Assembly (NCBI GenBank): GCA_030686995.1
Contig: CM060691.1
Coordinates: 61,288,338-61,352,337 of the forward strand
From: Artemisia argyi
Lineage: Eukaryota; Streptophyta; Magnoliopsida; Asterales; Asteraceae
Length of the DNA: 64,000 nt
Reading direction: 5' to 3'
Positions 22,628 to 41,970 of this stretch are shown here, piece after piece. Under the pieces are notes generated by a model that searched no databases, had not been told where the DNA came from, and worked only from the letters and a program-made list of their open reading frames with translations. Every line of letters begins with the position of its first letter. Position 1 is the first letter of the stretch. The position numbers were made by a program, and so were the translations under genes.

Positions 22628-23064
22628 GGGTGCGTTTGGTTTGTTGATACTTTAGGATTTGGGTTAGGATTTGGATTTGGATTTAGATTTGAATTTGAGT
22701 TTAAAGATAAAGTGTTGTTTGTTTAGTATGTTAGGATTTAAATTATTGTTTTATATAAAAATAAAAATAAATAAATGGGGCCTACTAGAAAAACATAAAT
22801 AATAATTGTTGGGACAAGAGTACATATTATAAAGCGTTATTTACTCATGAAAAACAAAACATAAATAAGAAATAATATATAAAAAGAAGAAAGAGAATTT
22901 GTTGTCAGAAATCCTAATGAAAAGTAAGGCATGACCCAAGGATTTGCAGATCCCTCAATTTTTAGAAGTCAGTCCCAATTTCAAATCCAAAATACACCAA
23001 CCAAATGAAGGATTTCATCTTAATCCTAAACCTTTTGGAGAAATCCCACAAAGCAAACAGCCCC
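22628..23064. mobile_element. Tourist-like MITE (437 bp)
   Basis: Flanked by TAA (22625-22627, 23065-23067). Left end GGGTGCGTTTGGTTTG and the reversed right end GGGGCTGTTTGCTTTG are imperfect inverted repeats with the Tourist GTTTGG core. Interior repeats GATTTGGATTTGG. It lies under 100 bp from the Harbinger element but has different termini, so it is a separate insertion. Confidence 0.75.
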
Positions 23065-23067
23065 TAA

Positions 23068-23766
<699 letters not shown>

Positions 23767-23948
23767 GGGAAGGGATCCAATAAGAAGAATAATTAAAATA
23801 AGAAGGGTAAGAAGTAATTCTAGCCACACATTTTAATATGGGAGGAAAAATTTGAATGAAGATGCATCTATTTTTATAGGTGCATCTAAAATGTGTGGTT
23901 GTGATTACTTCCTATCCTTCCTATTTTTATTATTCTTCTTATTTGATC

Positions 23949-23953
<5 letters not shown>
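23767..23953. mobile_element. Foldback MITE inside TA repeats
   Basis: About 187 bp whose left half (GGATCCAATAAGAAGAATAA...) is repeated inverted in the right half (...TTATTCTTCTTATTTGATCC) almost to the centre, where CACACATTTTA and TAAAATGTGTG pair. TA runs flank both sides. This resembles Micron-type MITEs that target (TA)n, or a Stowaway with TA duplication. Confidence 0.72.

Positions 23954-24036
<83 letters not shown>
23954..24036. repeat. (TA)n left of the copia element
   Basis: About 80 bp of TA repeats ending at the copia LTR; it continues after the element at 40525, so the copia insertion split one microsatellite. Confidence 0.95.
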
Positions 24037-24039
<3 letters not shown>

Positions 24040-26821
24040 AGAACCGTAGATGGGGGGGGGGGGGGGTGAATACGGTTTCTTCGGCTTTTTAGATGTTTAA
24101 AAACTTTAAGCCAAGAAGAACGCCAAGTGGTTGTATAAGAAACCAACCATAAACACAATCACAACAAAGTATATAAAGCGAGTAAATGACACCACGATAT
24201 ATACTGGTTCGGGATGGGGGGTTTATACCATCCGTACGTCCAGTTGCGAATCCACGACACCGATACTATTACTCTAGTATAATCATTTTGGTGGATTACA
24301 AACCGTTACAACTTCACTCCACCGATATGCACTAAGATCGGTGCTCACTAAGAAGAGCTACTCCCCAACGGTATTCCGCCCTCGGAAACCACCCAAAAGA
24401 ATCTCGTGATTCGACTTAACCACAAAGACCACTAAGACTACCCAACGGAAGTATCAAACCCCAACTAGATCCCCAATGATCTAGGCTTGGTCACGAAGAC
24501 ACAAGACTTCAATCTAGATGCCCAATGATCTAGGCTTGGTCACTAAGACACAAGACTTCCCTTACAAACAAATAGAAAGAATAAGTTGTTTGTTTATTCA
24601 ACCAAGCCCTAACCTAACCTAGAGACTCGATTGTAGTAGAAAGGGTAAAGATAAGAAGACCCGTGACACAATCACAAGAGTGGATTAGGTTCTTGTGATT
24701 CTTCCCTTGAAATGAGATGTGTTCTTCTAATAGATGTTAGTGTGAAAGATTAAGAACACAAGAGATAGAATTAGAGGATTAGAGAGAAAGAATGTATAGA
24801 GAAAGAATAATGGCAAGGGGTAAGGAATACAAGAGGCAAGGCATGGTATTTATAGGCAAAACCCAATCTTGAGAATATTTTACCGAGGCCGGCGCGTTAC
24901 CCACGCGTTGACGCGTGGGAGGCGCGCCAGACACCCAGGGAAAATATTCCCGAGGCTTTGGGTGTTTGGCATTATAAATGCCTTACCTTGCTAAAACCCC
25001 AATTGTACTTCACACTAAACCTTAACATTAATCAATCTAAGGTTTACCAACTCAAATAGCCAATTTGGAAAATCATTTGTGAAGTGTTAATAAGAAAACC
25101 AAATACCAATGGTAGAAGAGTAGAAAGGGTAGTTTGGTAGGGGTAGAAATGGTATTCCGCACATGGCATAATAGAGAAGAGAATATGCCATGGGATATTC
25201 CTCAAGGGAAGGGTTAAGGTATAACTATGGTTAGGTTTAAAGGTTTAGAGGTTAACCATGGTTAGGAGTAGAAAGGTTAAGTGTTGAGAAGTAACCATGG
25301 TTAGGTTTAGAGAGAGAAGTGTATAGAGAATAAACCATGGTTAGGTTAAAGGGTTTACCCAAGGGAATGTTCCATCCTTGGTATGGTTAAGAGTTAACCA
25401 TGGTTGGGTGTAGAGAGGTAACCATAGTTGGGTTAGGTTGTAGGTTGGTTAAGTTAACCAAGGTTGGGTTAGGGTTAAGTGTTGAGAACTAACCATGGTT
25501 GGATGAGGTGTACCATGGTTGGGTTAAGAAGGGAATATTCCAAAGGTATATTCCTTTTCTTGGGGGGAAATGATGGATGAAGGGTTGAGATGAGTTTAGT
25601 TTGAAACGGATGATTAAGATGTGTTGTAAGAGATTGGATGGTTGAGATGGTTTTGATTTGAAATGGATGGTGGAGATCAAAGGAGCCTTTTATCTTGGGG
25701 AGGAAGTGTGATCAATGGTTGAGATTGGTTTGGGTTTGAAATGGATGGTTGTGATTAAACACATGTTTTGGAATAAAGAGGAGATTGGATAGGTGGTTGA
25801 GATGTGTTTAATTTGAATTGGATGGTTGAGATTGAAGATGTGTAAGGAATATAAGAGATGTGTAAGACATGTGTAAGAGATGTGATGTTGTAAGGGAATG
25901 GATGGTTGAGATGAATTGGATTTGAAATGAATGGCTAGGATCAAAAGTGTGTAGGGGACAAAGGTACACTTTGTGTAAGTGGTGTAAGGGAATGTTGGAA
26001 AGGAATATTTGGGAAATATTGTGGGAGATTTGGTGGTATTGGGTTTGATGGTATCTTGATGAAGAAGATAATTAAGAAAAGTAATTAAGAAAAAAATAAT
26101 CTAATTGTCATTAAGAGGAAAAGTTTGGACAATTAAGATTATAAGTTGAGAAAATCATAATTTACTTATTAGTTCAAGGAACACAACGTCGAGAATCCAT
26201 AGTTTCATATCTCGTGACTTTTCACGACTCGACGTTCTCAACTAATACCTTGGTTCAAACAAGTTAAGTGCTTTGCCTTAATGTAAAGCATAACCCAAGT
26301 GGGAAAGGATGCGTTTACGTAAAGTGACCTTTGACTTATTTTGACCAATAAAGGAGTAAACCCGTTACGTAATTAGAGAAGACGTAAGCACGGGATATGA
26401 GCATATGGATGCTTTCACATGATGTTACGTGAAATATATAAGCTCCCTAAGTTTAGAAAAGCCTTGGCTAGAGGCGATAGGTAGAAAACATGAGTTGGCG
26501 TTTTCCCGTAAATGGGTGCTTTAAAAGTTGGATCTCTCTAATCTCAAAACTCATTTCGAGTGTTCTCAATTAAGCACATAACATATTCATACATGTATTG
26601 AAAGATCCACATTTGTCGGGTAAGGGGAAAGCCGACTTTCAAAATTCATCCCGAAATTTACAGACGCCTGGCGCGTTACCCACGCGTTGACGCATGGGTG
26701 GTGCGTCAGCAGCAGACATGTGAATCGGGGAATTTTGGCTAGCGTTTGTTATTTTGTGTGTTTCGATGGTTTATTTCTCATCATTAAAATATAAAGAGAT
26801 CTTGATCATGTTGCCTCAACA
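24037..26821 (-). repeat. 3' LTR of the copia element (2,785 bp)
   Basis: Contains, in plus coordinates, a run of AACCATGGTTAGG palindromic repeats (about 25200-25560), GATGGTTGAGATG repeats (about 25570-25930), and two CCCACGCGT hairpins (24900-24919, 26679-26698). Its partner differs by small indels, notably about 80 bp missing near 38900. Confidence 0.9.
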
Positions 26822-27887
26822 ATCTCCCCCTTTTTGATGATGACAAATAAAAACCGAAAGCAAATAAAATTACAAAACTTAGCGAAGACAAAGCGCGCCT
26901 TTGGTGTAGCTTGCGTCTTCTTGACCTTTGTCTCGTAATTTGGTGAAGCCTTTAACATTTCTTGAATGGTCTTCACGCCTCTTGCTTTTTTTCTCCCCCT
27001 TTTGTCGAATCAAAAAGGTGGGACTTCCATTAAATGGGAAAGTAGCTTGTTCCAATAGCACCCGAACGTGCTCCCCCTTGATCATAGCTCCCCCTAGATC
27101 GTTACTCCCCCTTGTTTCAAGGCGGGGATCCGTGGGTCAAGAGCCTCACCTTTGCGCTGGCCTAGCTACACATAGAAATCACAACATACAACAAACGAGA
27201 AATCCTCACATGTAGAAGTCCAAAATGGGTTAGGTTACCATTTGGATACTTGCAACATGGGTTAGTCCAATTATACCACTATATCACATAATAAAATCAA
27301 GCACTCATATGCACAAAATCATCATATAGTTATTCATGGGACAAATTTATCAATTATGCATCAATATGTCACATACTCAAATAAGCATAATGCATGTTCA
27401 AATAAGAGCACATAGTTTCACAAATAAACATGTGAATACGATCATAAATAATCATAGGGTGAGAAGACTAATCAAAAGTCTAGATTATATACTATGTTTG
27501 CTAGCGCAATCTTATTCAACACATGAGAAGGCATACCTCGTTTATACGCAAGGCAATTATATTCAATACCTTAATAATGCCAATTATATGAATGGCCTAT
27601 CCTCAGATTACTAACAACAAGTCATGAAATAGCAAAATTCCTAAATGGGTATTTGACACCGTTTATTATTCTCCCCTAGATTAGCACAACCTCTCAAAGA
27701 AAACACCTATATGATGTAAAGGTTAACACAAAGACAACAACATTTCCTACTTCTTGGGAATCAAGTTAGTTCTAACTCATCCCATGTTTTTCACATTATA
27801 CCTTAGCACATAATTTAACTAAGCTTTAATAGTTTGGTAAATATCAAGCAATCGTTGTCTTTCAAAAACTCTAAGTGACTCAACATC
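26822..27887 (-). other. Copia 3' internal region, non-coding
   Basis: Between the polypurine tract and the integrase remnant. In plus coordinates it repeats CTCCCCCTT-type motifs (26990-27120), i.e. several polypurine-tract-like copies on the element's sense strand, then A/T-rich sequence. The frames at 26879-27215 show no recognisable domain. Reverse transcriptase would be expected upstream of here and is missing. Confidence 0.5.
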
Positions 27888-28370
27888 CTAAGGCAAAGTG
27901 TAGCACGTAGTATCTAAGGCATGAAACATAAACTTTTGCGAAATGAATTGCTCGGCTAAATGCACGATACATCTCTTGTAACTTCTTGTTCTTCCTTTGA
28001 ACAACCTCATTGGATCTAGGAGGACTATTGTCCGAGAAGTTATGTAAGATTCAATGTTGTTCACAAAATTCCCAAATTGCACCCTACGTTCAAATCTACT
28101 ACCATGATTAGCTTGAATCAAAGCTCAATTAGGTTTTTCTAATCTTTTTCTTAAGATCCTAAACATATCTAGGGCAACTTCCTTAGCACCTAGAAATAGA
28201 GTCCATATATAATGTGAATAGTCATCAATTGTCATTAAAGTATGGAAGTTGCCTTTGTAACTTCAGATATGTGATGAACCAAACAAATCGATATGAAGTA
28301 ATTCTAAAACTTTATTAGTCGAAATTGCTTTACTAATCCTATTGCTTGAAAGACCTTGTTTGCCTAAGTA
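27888..28370 (-). pseudogene. Copia integrase core remnant
   Basis: On the minus strand LLHIDLFG, then TIDDYSHYIWTLF and NHGSRFER follow the copia integrase order, with the first two catalytic Asp regions visible and a later TTCYTL end. Stops and frame changes interrupt it: TGA after SSHI and before ALIQANHG. A GAG-pre-integrase-like lead precedes it. Integrase would insert the cDNA copy; this one is dead. Confidence 0.75.
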
Positions 28371-29326
28371 TTACGTAAATGTGCATTTAGTGTCTAATTA
28401 AATATAATATTTGAAAGTTGTGAGGACATGATCTACTATCTTTAATAGTTGCAAGCAATTAACATGTTAGCAATATGCACTAAATCATCTAGCATCATGG
28501 CAAGTGGGCATATAAGCAAATAGCACCAAAACATATTTCTCATATAAGCACAAACGCTCTAAGAGCACACAAAAGGACCTTACAAATGACTAACTAGACA
28601 TCTCACTTCAATTTGAAAGATTGTTTACCTATTTCAAATTATTTTTGACTTGGTTTATGTTTAGAAAGACTTAATAGGGTTCCAATGGAGTGTGTAAAAC
28701 AAGTCTGAAGACTCACAAACTCAAAAAAGTTTTTCAAAAATTTTGCAAAACTTTACCAAGGCTGGCGCGTCACCCGCGCGTCAACGCACCACTAAAGCGC
28801 CAGGAATAGACCCCAACTTACTCTCATCATGTAGATCTCCTTTTTCTCTTTCCGTGGCCTTTTGAATCAACTAAATCGGAGTTCGGATGAAGAAATTATG
28901 ATCAAAGTACTAAAGCAACTTTTAAAACTTAATTTTTTCTTTTGGGTTTAGTTGTTGATTGTTTTTAGATGTTCTTAAAGATCTAAGACTTAGATTATGA
29001 TGTATTCAAGTTATGCAAGTTTTAAGCACATAACTATATTTCCTAAACACATAGCATTTTTAACAACTAACATTTAAGGCACATAAAGATTCATAAGCAT
29101 AAGGGAAAACTTAGCTCGACTTTAATGGATGATTTTTGTTTCATGACCACGAGATAAAGATTCACAATTGATGTTAAGACTACTGACGACCTTCCTCAAA
29201 GTTTACTTATGTACACCATCATGCTCCTTATGAAGTAAACACTCTTCTACTACGTCATGTGCTTGGAACAACCACTTTCAACGATCTAATAGATTGGTCC
29301 AAGCTTATACCTAACAAACATATAAC
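28371..29326 (-). other. Degenerate copia internal sequence
   Basis: No open frame of note. A fifth copy of the GGCGCGTCACCCGCGCGTC hairpin-type motif lies at about 28763-28800. The protease domain expected between gag and integrase is not recognisable. Confidence 0.45.
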
Positions 29327-30634
29327 TCAAAAACTTGGTCCCCAATGTTTGTTGGGTCCATTGTGGTTAGTGTAAAGCATTCCCAAGTTGAACATCCTTG
29401 GGTCTTGAAGTAAGACATAAAGTATTTCTAGAGCATACCTTGAGAACATAGACCAATGATTATTTTGAAAATTACTTTGGTGTTGAAAATTTGGTCTAAT
29501 ATTTTGATAAATGTTTGGTCTAAAATATCTTTGGTTTGGGTAGGAGTTGTCTCTCCTTTGAGATGAGTTATATTCATGATGTGAAGATCTTTGATTTTTG
29601 TTAAAATTTCTTCTTGACGATGATTGATTCCTTTGATAGGAATGTCTTTGGCTATATGACGGTTTCATATTTGGTGTGGGCAAGATAGGTTTATGGTCGA
29701 CTCGAGCTTGTGTGTATCCAAGTCCATTACGTGAAACCGGGTTGTAAAATTGTTTTGGGTTTTCTCTTCTTGTAATGGGCGCTTGAGTACCTCGAGTTTT
29801 TGCAAAAGGAGTTTGAGGAACAATTGGTTTAACAAGAACTTTAGACAAAACATTTGGTTTTTCATTTTGTCCTTCTTTTACAAACATTATTGGTTTGCTT
29901 AAACTTACGGAAGTAGTTTTCTCATTTTTTGAAAATCCAAGACCTTCTTTATCTTGGGACAATTTTTGTTGACTTAACATGTCATCCAAATCATTGCTAC
30001 TTTTCTTAAATTTAGAAAAACTTAATGACCCTTTTTGAAGTTTGGATACTTTGTCATTCAAAGAGTTAACCTCATGTACAAGTTTTTCACAACTTGTGCA
30101 AGGTTCAACCGCCTCTTTGCGTTTAGTAAGTCTCTTTACTTCTCGTTCAAATTCAAACACCTTGTCATTAAGAGAGTGTTTCTCCTCAACAAGTTTTTCA
30201 ATAGTTTTAAAAAGTTCCTCATTCTCTTTTTGTAAATTACGAATATTTAAATCTTTATTAGAAGTAGAAGAGTTCAGAGAAACCTCTTGAGTTTCAAACG
30301 CCATGAGACACGTTGCATTCTTTTCCGAATGATCCCCGTCTTCACTATCACTCCAAGCTCCGCCGACGAATGCCCTATTTTCTTTAGGCTTTGGACATTC
30401 ACTAAAGTGATTCTTGCCTCCACAATTGTAGCACTCGCGTTCGCGCCTTGAGCTTCCACCACCTTTATTATTATAGCCGCGATCTCTTCCAACCTTTCTA
30501 CCATTACTATCACCTTGGTTATCAAACCGATTACCATGCCTAGGGTTACTTTCTCGTCTAAAGAACTTCCTAATGTTCCTTGCCATAAGGTTGAGCTCTT
30601 CATCGTCTTCATCACTTCCTTCATCATTGTCTTC
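29327..30634 (-). pseudogene. Copia gag C-terminal part with zinc knuckle
   Basis: Continuing from the gag N-terminal part across the nested insertion, an acidic stretch leads to LMARNIRKFFRRE, a basic Gly/Arg-rich segment and a CCHC knuckle CYNCGGKNHFSECP, which binds element RNA in the particle. Then comes a coiled-coil-like stretch with repeated LNDKV and KLV motifs and a Ser/Asn/Gln-rich tail. The frame from 30586 is open for 419 codons, so this part is well preserved; it is the 5' junction with the nested LTR at 30639 that separates it from its own start. Confidence 0.88.
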
Positions 30635-30639
30635 ACTAG

Positions 30640-33427
<2,788 letters not shown>

Positions 33428-34149
33428 GTCTCTACCCCTTAAGGGAACTTCATCCCGAAGTTCAGTTAACGTTGGTCTTTGAAGTGTTACAAAGGTGAAG
33501 ATTCATGAGATGAAATGACCAGTTGACGTGTTTCCAAGCGGCGGTTCACGAGGTGAGGAAAAGTATAAGCGTTCTGACAACGAGGGTATACACACACATA
33601 AATGAAGCATTTGGAAATTGAGTAGAGGATTCAATCCAGACAGAATTTTATTATAACCATTCTCAGTGTTGCAAAATTCATTTCTGAGTCGGATATAGGT
33701 AGTCAGCCTATGTCCCACTATCCCGGGTTGAATATAGGTGACTAGTCTATATTCCACCGAGGTTCCATGAATTTTGAAATACTTAGCTCAGTTATACTAA
33801 TACTATGTCCTTCACAAATACCAAGGCGTTCAGAAAGACTAAGGCAGGTGACCAAACTCGAGGTCAAATGATGAAACTATGCAAGGAGAAACATAACAGG
33901 GTGACATATATGATACGTGAACATGCTTATATGAAAGCCAATGATAGTAATCAACTAGAATAAAGGGATATAATAAACCAGATAATGAGACACAATTCTC
34001 ATCACCTAAGTCAGCAACAAACCACAAGTGAGGCTTCAGCTTGGCAGGCAGGCACGTGACGGTCATAGGGTTAAGTTTTTCGTAAAAGTAGCTATAGTCT
34101 AGGTTTTAAAAACACTTAGTTCGCTATAGCCAAAGCTCTGATACCAATC
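33428..34149 (-). other. 722-bp interior of the nested element
   Basis: Holds only the polypurine tract, the initiator-Met primer site (34135-34146) and an intervening stretch. Minus-strand frames at 33503-33757 and 33839-34066 are short and match no family I know. It may carry just the packaging leader. Confidence 0.8.
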
Positions 34150-36960
<2,811 letters not shown>

Positions 36961-36965
36961 ACTAG

Positions 36966-37681
36966 TTTGTTCCCTGGTGACTTTAGCTTTAAGATCTAGT
37001 GACTTAACTTCTTTCTTCTTTTCTTTAGAAACGACCTTGTCGTTTTCAAAAATCATTTCATACACTTTGAGGTTGCCGATTAGCTCGTCAAGAGGAAGTT
37101 CCGCAAAGTTCTTGGCTTCTTCAATAGCCGTCACCTTTGGCCTCCACTTCACCAGTAGTGCTCGAAGAAACTTTCTCACATGGTTCTTGTTGTAGAAGCT
37201 AGGATCTAGAGCCGTGAGGCTTGTGATAATAGCATTGAGCCGTGTGTAACCATTGTCAATGGTTTCATCTTCGGAGATTGAAAACTTCTCATATTGTTGG
37301 ATGAGCAAGTCGATCTTGCAATCCTTAACTTGTGAATTTCCTTGATGAGTAATGATGAGTGAGTGCCAAATCTCCTTGGCGGTCTTGCAAATGTGGACTC
37401 TCTCGAACTCCCTTAGAGGTAGAGCATTGTAGTTCAACATCTTTGCTTCATCATTTTTGCCAAGCTTCCTCCTCTCATCATCTTCTAGATCCGAATGTGG
37501 CTTTTTCACTAACAACTTTGTTTCGGGGTCTTCCACCATAAACACAAAATTGCCATCACAAATCAAGATCTTTGGGCCTAACATAGGTCTCAAACCGGGT
37601 TTTCCAAAAACAAAACCCATTGGTTTCTAGCAAATGTGGTCTTTGCATAGAGCACCCCTCAACATAGTTCTCTTGAGCCAT
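36966..37681 (-). pseudogene. Copia gag N-terminal part (UBN2-type)
   Basis: The start at 37681 (MAQENYVEG...) fits copia gag; a frame change near 37560 breaks it from the long frame that follows (37620-36966). The latter shows the UBN2/gag-polypeptide pattern: LGKNDEAK, YNALP, KTAKEIWHSL, QGNSQVKDCKIDLL, NHVRKFLRAL, LDELIGNLKVYEM. It ends at KVTREQTS, exactly where the nested element enters; the reading resumes at 30634. Gag forms the virus-like particle of the retrotransposon. Confidence 0.88.
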
Positions 37682-37813
37682 GGATCTATACTCAACTTTA
37701 CCAAAAGTCTTTGTTAGGATTTTAGATTTTTGGAAAAGAAGTTTTTGACTTAAAACGACTTTTCGGGAAGGTTTTAACGCTCAAAAACTTGAGTATTTCG
37801 CTCTGATACCAAA

Positions 37814-40519
37814 TGTAGAACCGTAGAGAGGGGGGTGAATACGGTTTCTTCGGCTTTTTAGATGTTTAAAAACTTTAAGCCAAGAAGAACGCCAAGTGGT
37901 TGTATAAGAAACCAACCACAAACACAACCACAACAAAGTATATAAAGCGAGTAAATGACACCACGATATATACTGGTTCGGGATGGGGGTTTTATACCAT
38001 CCGTACGTCCAGTTGTGAATCCACGACACCGATACTATTACTCTAGTATAATCCTTTTGGTGGATTACAAACCGTTACAACTTCACTCCACCGATATGCA
38101 CTAAGATCGGTGCTCACTAAGAAGAGCTACTCCCCAACGGTATTCCACCCTCGGAAACCACCCAAAAGAATCTCGTGATTCGACTTAACCACAAAGACCA
38201 CTAAGACTTCCCAACAGAAGTAGCAAACCCCAACTAGATCCCCAATGATCTAGGCTTGGTCACCATGACACAAGACTTCAATCTAGATCCCCAATGATCT
38301 AGGCTTGGTCACTAAGACACAAGACTTCCCTTACAAATAAATAGAAAGAATAAGTTGTTTGTTTATTCAACCAAGCCCTAACCTAACCTAGAGACTCGAT
38401 TGTAGTAGAAAGGGTAAAGATAAGAAGACCCGCGACACAATCACAAGAGTGGATTAGGTTCTTGTGATTCTTCCCTTGCAATGAGATGTGTTCTTCCAAT
38501 AGATGTTAGTGTGAAAGATTAAGAACACAAGAGATAGAATTAGAGGATTAGAGAGAAAGAATGTAGAGAGAAAGAATAATGGCAAGGGGTAAGGAATACA
38601 AGAGGCAAGGCATGGTATTTATAGGCAAAACCCAATCTTGGGAATATTTTACTGAGGCCGGCGCGTTACTCACGCGTTGACGCGTGGGAGGCGCGCCAGA
38701 CACCCAGGGAAAATATTCCCGAGGCTTTGGGTGTTTGGCATTATAAATGCCTTACCATACTAAACCCGCAATTGTACTTCACACTAAACCTTAACATTAA
38801 TCAATCTAAGGTTTACCAACTCAAATAGCCAATTTGGAAAATCATTTGTGAAGTGTTAATAAGAAAACCAAATACCAATGGTAGAAGAGTAGAAAGGGTA
38901 GTTAAGGTGTAACTATGGTTAGGTTTAAAGGTTTAGAGGTTAACCATGGTTAGGAGTAGAAAGGTTAAGTGTTGAGAAGTAACCATGGTTAGGTTTAGAG
39001 AGAGAAGTGTATAGAGAATAAACCATGGTTAGGTTAAAGGGTTTACCCAAGGGAATGTTCCAACCTTGGTATGGTTAAGAGTTAACCATGGTTGGGTGTA
39101 GAGAGGTAACCATAGTTGGGTTAGGTTGTTGGTTAGTTAAGTTAACCAAGGTTGGGTTAGGGTTAAGTGTTAAGAACTCACCATGGTGGGATGAGGTGAA
39201 CCATGGTTGGGTTAAGAAGGGAATATTCCAAAGGTATATTCCTTTGCTTGGGGGGAAAGGATGGATGAAGGGTTGAGATGAGTTTAGTTTGAAATGGATG
39301 ATTAAGATGTGTTGTAAGAGGTTGGATGGTTGAGATGGTTTTGATTTGAAATGGATGGTGGAGATCAAATGAGCCTTTTTGCTTGGGGAGGAAGTGTGAT
39401 CAATGGTTGAGATTGGTTTGGGTTTGAAATGGATGGTTGTGATTAAACACATGTGTTAGAATAAAGAGGAGATTGGATAGATGGTTGAGATGTGTTTAAT
39501 TTGAATTGGATGGTTGAGATTGAAGATGTGTAAGGAATATAAGAGATGTGTAAGACATGTGTAAGAGATGTGATGTTGTAAGGGAATGGATGGTTGAGAT
39601 GAGTTGGATTTGAAATGAATGGCTAGGATCAAAAGTGTGTAGGGGACAAAGGTACACTTTGTGTAAGTGGTGTAAGAGAATGTTGAAAAGGAATATTTGG
39701 GAAATATTGTGGGAGATTTGGTGGTATTGGGTTTGATGGTTTTGGGTTGAGTGGTATCTTGATGAAGAAGATAATTAAGAAAAGTAATTAAGAAGAAAAT
39801 AATCTAATTGTCATTAAGAGGAAAAGTTTGGACAATTAAGATTATAAGTTGAGAAAATCATAAGTTACTTATTAGTTCAAGTAACACAACGTCGAGAATC
39901 CATAGTTTCATATCTCATGACTTTTCACGACTCGACGTTCTCAACTAATACCTTGGTTCAAACAAGTTAAGTGCTTTGCCTTAATGTAAAGCAAAACCCA
40001 AGTGGGAAAGCATGCGTTTACGCAAAGTGACCTTTGACTTATTTTGACCAATAAAGGAGTAAACCCGTTACGTAATTAGAGAAGACGTAAGCACGGGATA
40101 TGAGCATATGGATGCTTTCACATGATGTTACGTGAAATATATAAGCTCCCAAATTTTAGAAAAGCCTTGGCTAGAGACGATAGGTAGAAAACATGAGTTG
40201 GCGTTTTCCCGTAAATGGGTGCTTTAAAAGTTGGATCTCTCTATTCCCAAAACTCGTTTCGAGTGTTCTTAATTAAGCACATAACATATTCATACCTGTA
40301 TTTAAAGATCCACATTTGTCGGGTAAGGGGAAATCCGACTTTCAAAATTCATCCCGAAATTCACAGACGCCTGGCGCGTTACCCAGGCGTTGACGCGTGG
40401 GTGGCGCGTCAGCAGCAGACATGTGAATCGGGGAATTTTGGCTAACGTTTGTTATTTTATGTGTTTCGATGGTTTATTTGTTATCATTAAAATATAAAAA
40501 GACCTTGATCATGTTGCCT

Positions 40520-40524
<5 letters not shown>
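37814..40524 (-). repeat. 5' LTR of the copia element (2,711 bp)
   Basis: Partner of 24037-26821; contains the same CCATGG palindrome run (about 38940-39200), GATGG repeats and two CACGCGT hairpin motifs (about 38669-38688, 40382-40401). Confidence 0.9.

Positions 40525-40600
<76 letters not shown>
40525..40600. repeat. (TA)n right of the copia element
   Basis: Continuation of the microsatellite at 23954-24036, separated from it by the copia insertion. Confidence 0.95.
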
Positions 40601-40603
<3 letters not shown>

Positions 40604-40993
40604 CCGGTCCTGAGATTTTGGATGCCCTGGGCAAGCCAAGTGAAATATGCCCCTTGTAAACAAACAACATATTTTTACGTACATAATGTTTACAAAAAAA
40701 GTGTCTACTAAATTTATCTTTTGGATAATTTATATTAGTTTCTCTTTAATATTTGAATCTAAACCATCCCAAACTCTTACGTCAAAAATATTGCGATTAA
40801 CTCCGTCAACATAACAATCTTGAGGACCTTTGTGATTTTCATTTTAGGATTTTCATCATCTTGCTAACATTAACCTCATTAGTTAGATTTTCATTATCAT
40901 CATTAACATTAATCTTATCATTTTCAAGATTTTCATTATTTATAGGATTTTCATCATCTATATTAACGTTAACCTCGTCATTATTTTCTTCAA

Positions 40994-41029
<36 letters not shown>

Positions 41030-41608
41030 GATTCTAACTACATACCCATCCATAGAACCGTGTTGAGATCGCTCTAATTTTTGTTGATTTTTTTTCGTTT
41101 CCTATTTTGGGCATCTGACGGTTGCGAACGACGCAACATGACAAAATGGAGGGTAAATTTATCTAATATTAAAAAAACGCCAAAATAATGTGAATGGAAT
41201 AATATCACCTGATCAAATTTATTAAGAGAAAAAAAGATGATCGATTGTTTTGTTAAACGCTTTTCCAATTTGAAACTTATTTCCCGTGATCACAATGCTT
41301 AGTCAAACAGCCTTGTCTACGGTTTTCATTTCTTCTAATCTTCTACACATGTAAATTGTAAACTGCCATTCCAAAATATCTTTTAAATATTTAGTCAAAT
41401 GTATCTTTTAAATGTTTAGTCAAACCTGCCATTCCAAATGAGTAAATCACGTAGGTTTTGTTTCAAAAAGTAAATATGTATCGGGCTTTTCCTAAAATGG
41501 GCCAAACTTAACATAGTAGGTATACATATGGATCTCTAGACTGTTGCCCCCCCCCCCCCTTTTGGGCTGCCCTGGGCCGTCTCCCTTATGGCCCATAGCT
41601 AAATCCGA

Positions 41609-41610
<2 letters not shown>
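40601..41610. mobile_element. Unclassified repeat between TA tracts
   Basis: Starts GGGCCGGTCCTGAGATTTTG and ends near CCTTATGGCCCATAG; the nonamer GCCCTGGGC occurs near each end (about 40625 and 41569). The interior is A/T-rich with ATTTTCATCATC repeats (40840-40990), a (TTA)n run (about 41000-41030) and a C run (41547-41558). The GC-rich ends around an AT-rich body look like a decayed DNA transposon, but clear TIRs and a TSD are not visible. Confidence 0.35.
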
Positions 41611-41641
<31 letters not shown>

Positions 41642-41642
<1 letters not shown>

Positions 41643-41895
41643 TCCCTCCGTCCCAAAATTATTGTCCTCAATTGACTTTTTCAGTCTTTCTTTCTCAATT
41701 TTGACTATAAATATTTTTGTTTATGTTATAAAATTTTTGATAAAAATTATACCAAATGACAATACATTTAAAACTTAATTCGTTCATATATTTTGTATCA
41801 AATATTATGTAATATAAACAAAAATACTTAAGGTCAAAGTTGAAAGGTAAAGACCAAAAAAGTCAATAGGAGACAATAATTTTAGGACGGAGGTA

Positions 41896-41896
<1 letters not shown>
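41642..41896. mobile_element. Stowaway MITE (255 bp)
   Basis: Terminal inverted repeats CTCCCTCCGTCCC and GGACGGAGGTAG with TA duplications (41640-41641, 41897-41898), the Tc1/mariner Stowaway signature. Inverted similarity extends inward (AAAATTATTGTC and GACAATAATTTT). It sits in a TA repeat. Confidence 0.92.

Positions 41897-41898
<2 letters not shown>

Positions 41899-41967
<69 letters not shown>
41899..41967. repeat. (TA)n
   Basis: About 70 bp of TA directly after the Stowaway element; shorter TA runs lie on its left (41611-41640). Confidence 0.93.

Positions 41968-41970
<3 letters not shown>

Noticed and set aside
33503..34066. Minus-strand frames inside the nested element
   Set aside because: Too short, no gag, protease or other motifs; treated as non-coding interior.
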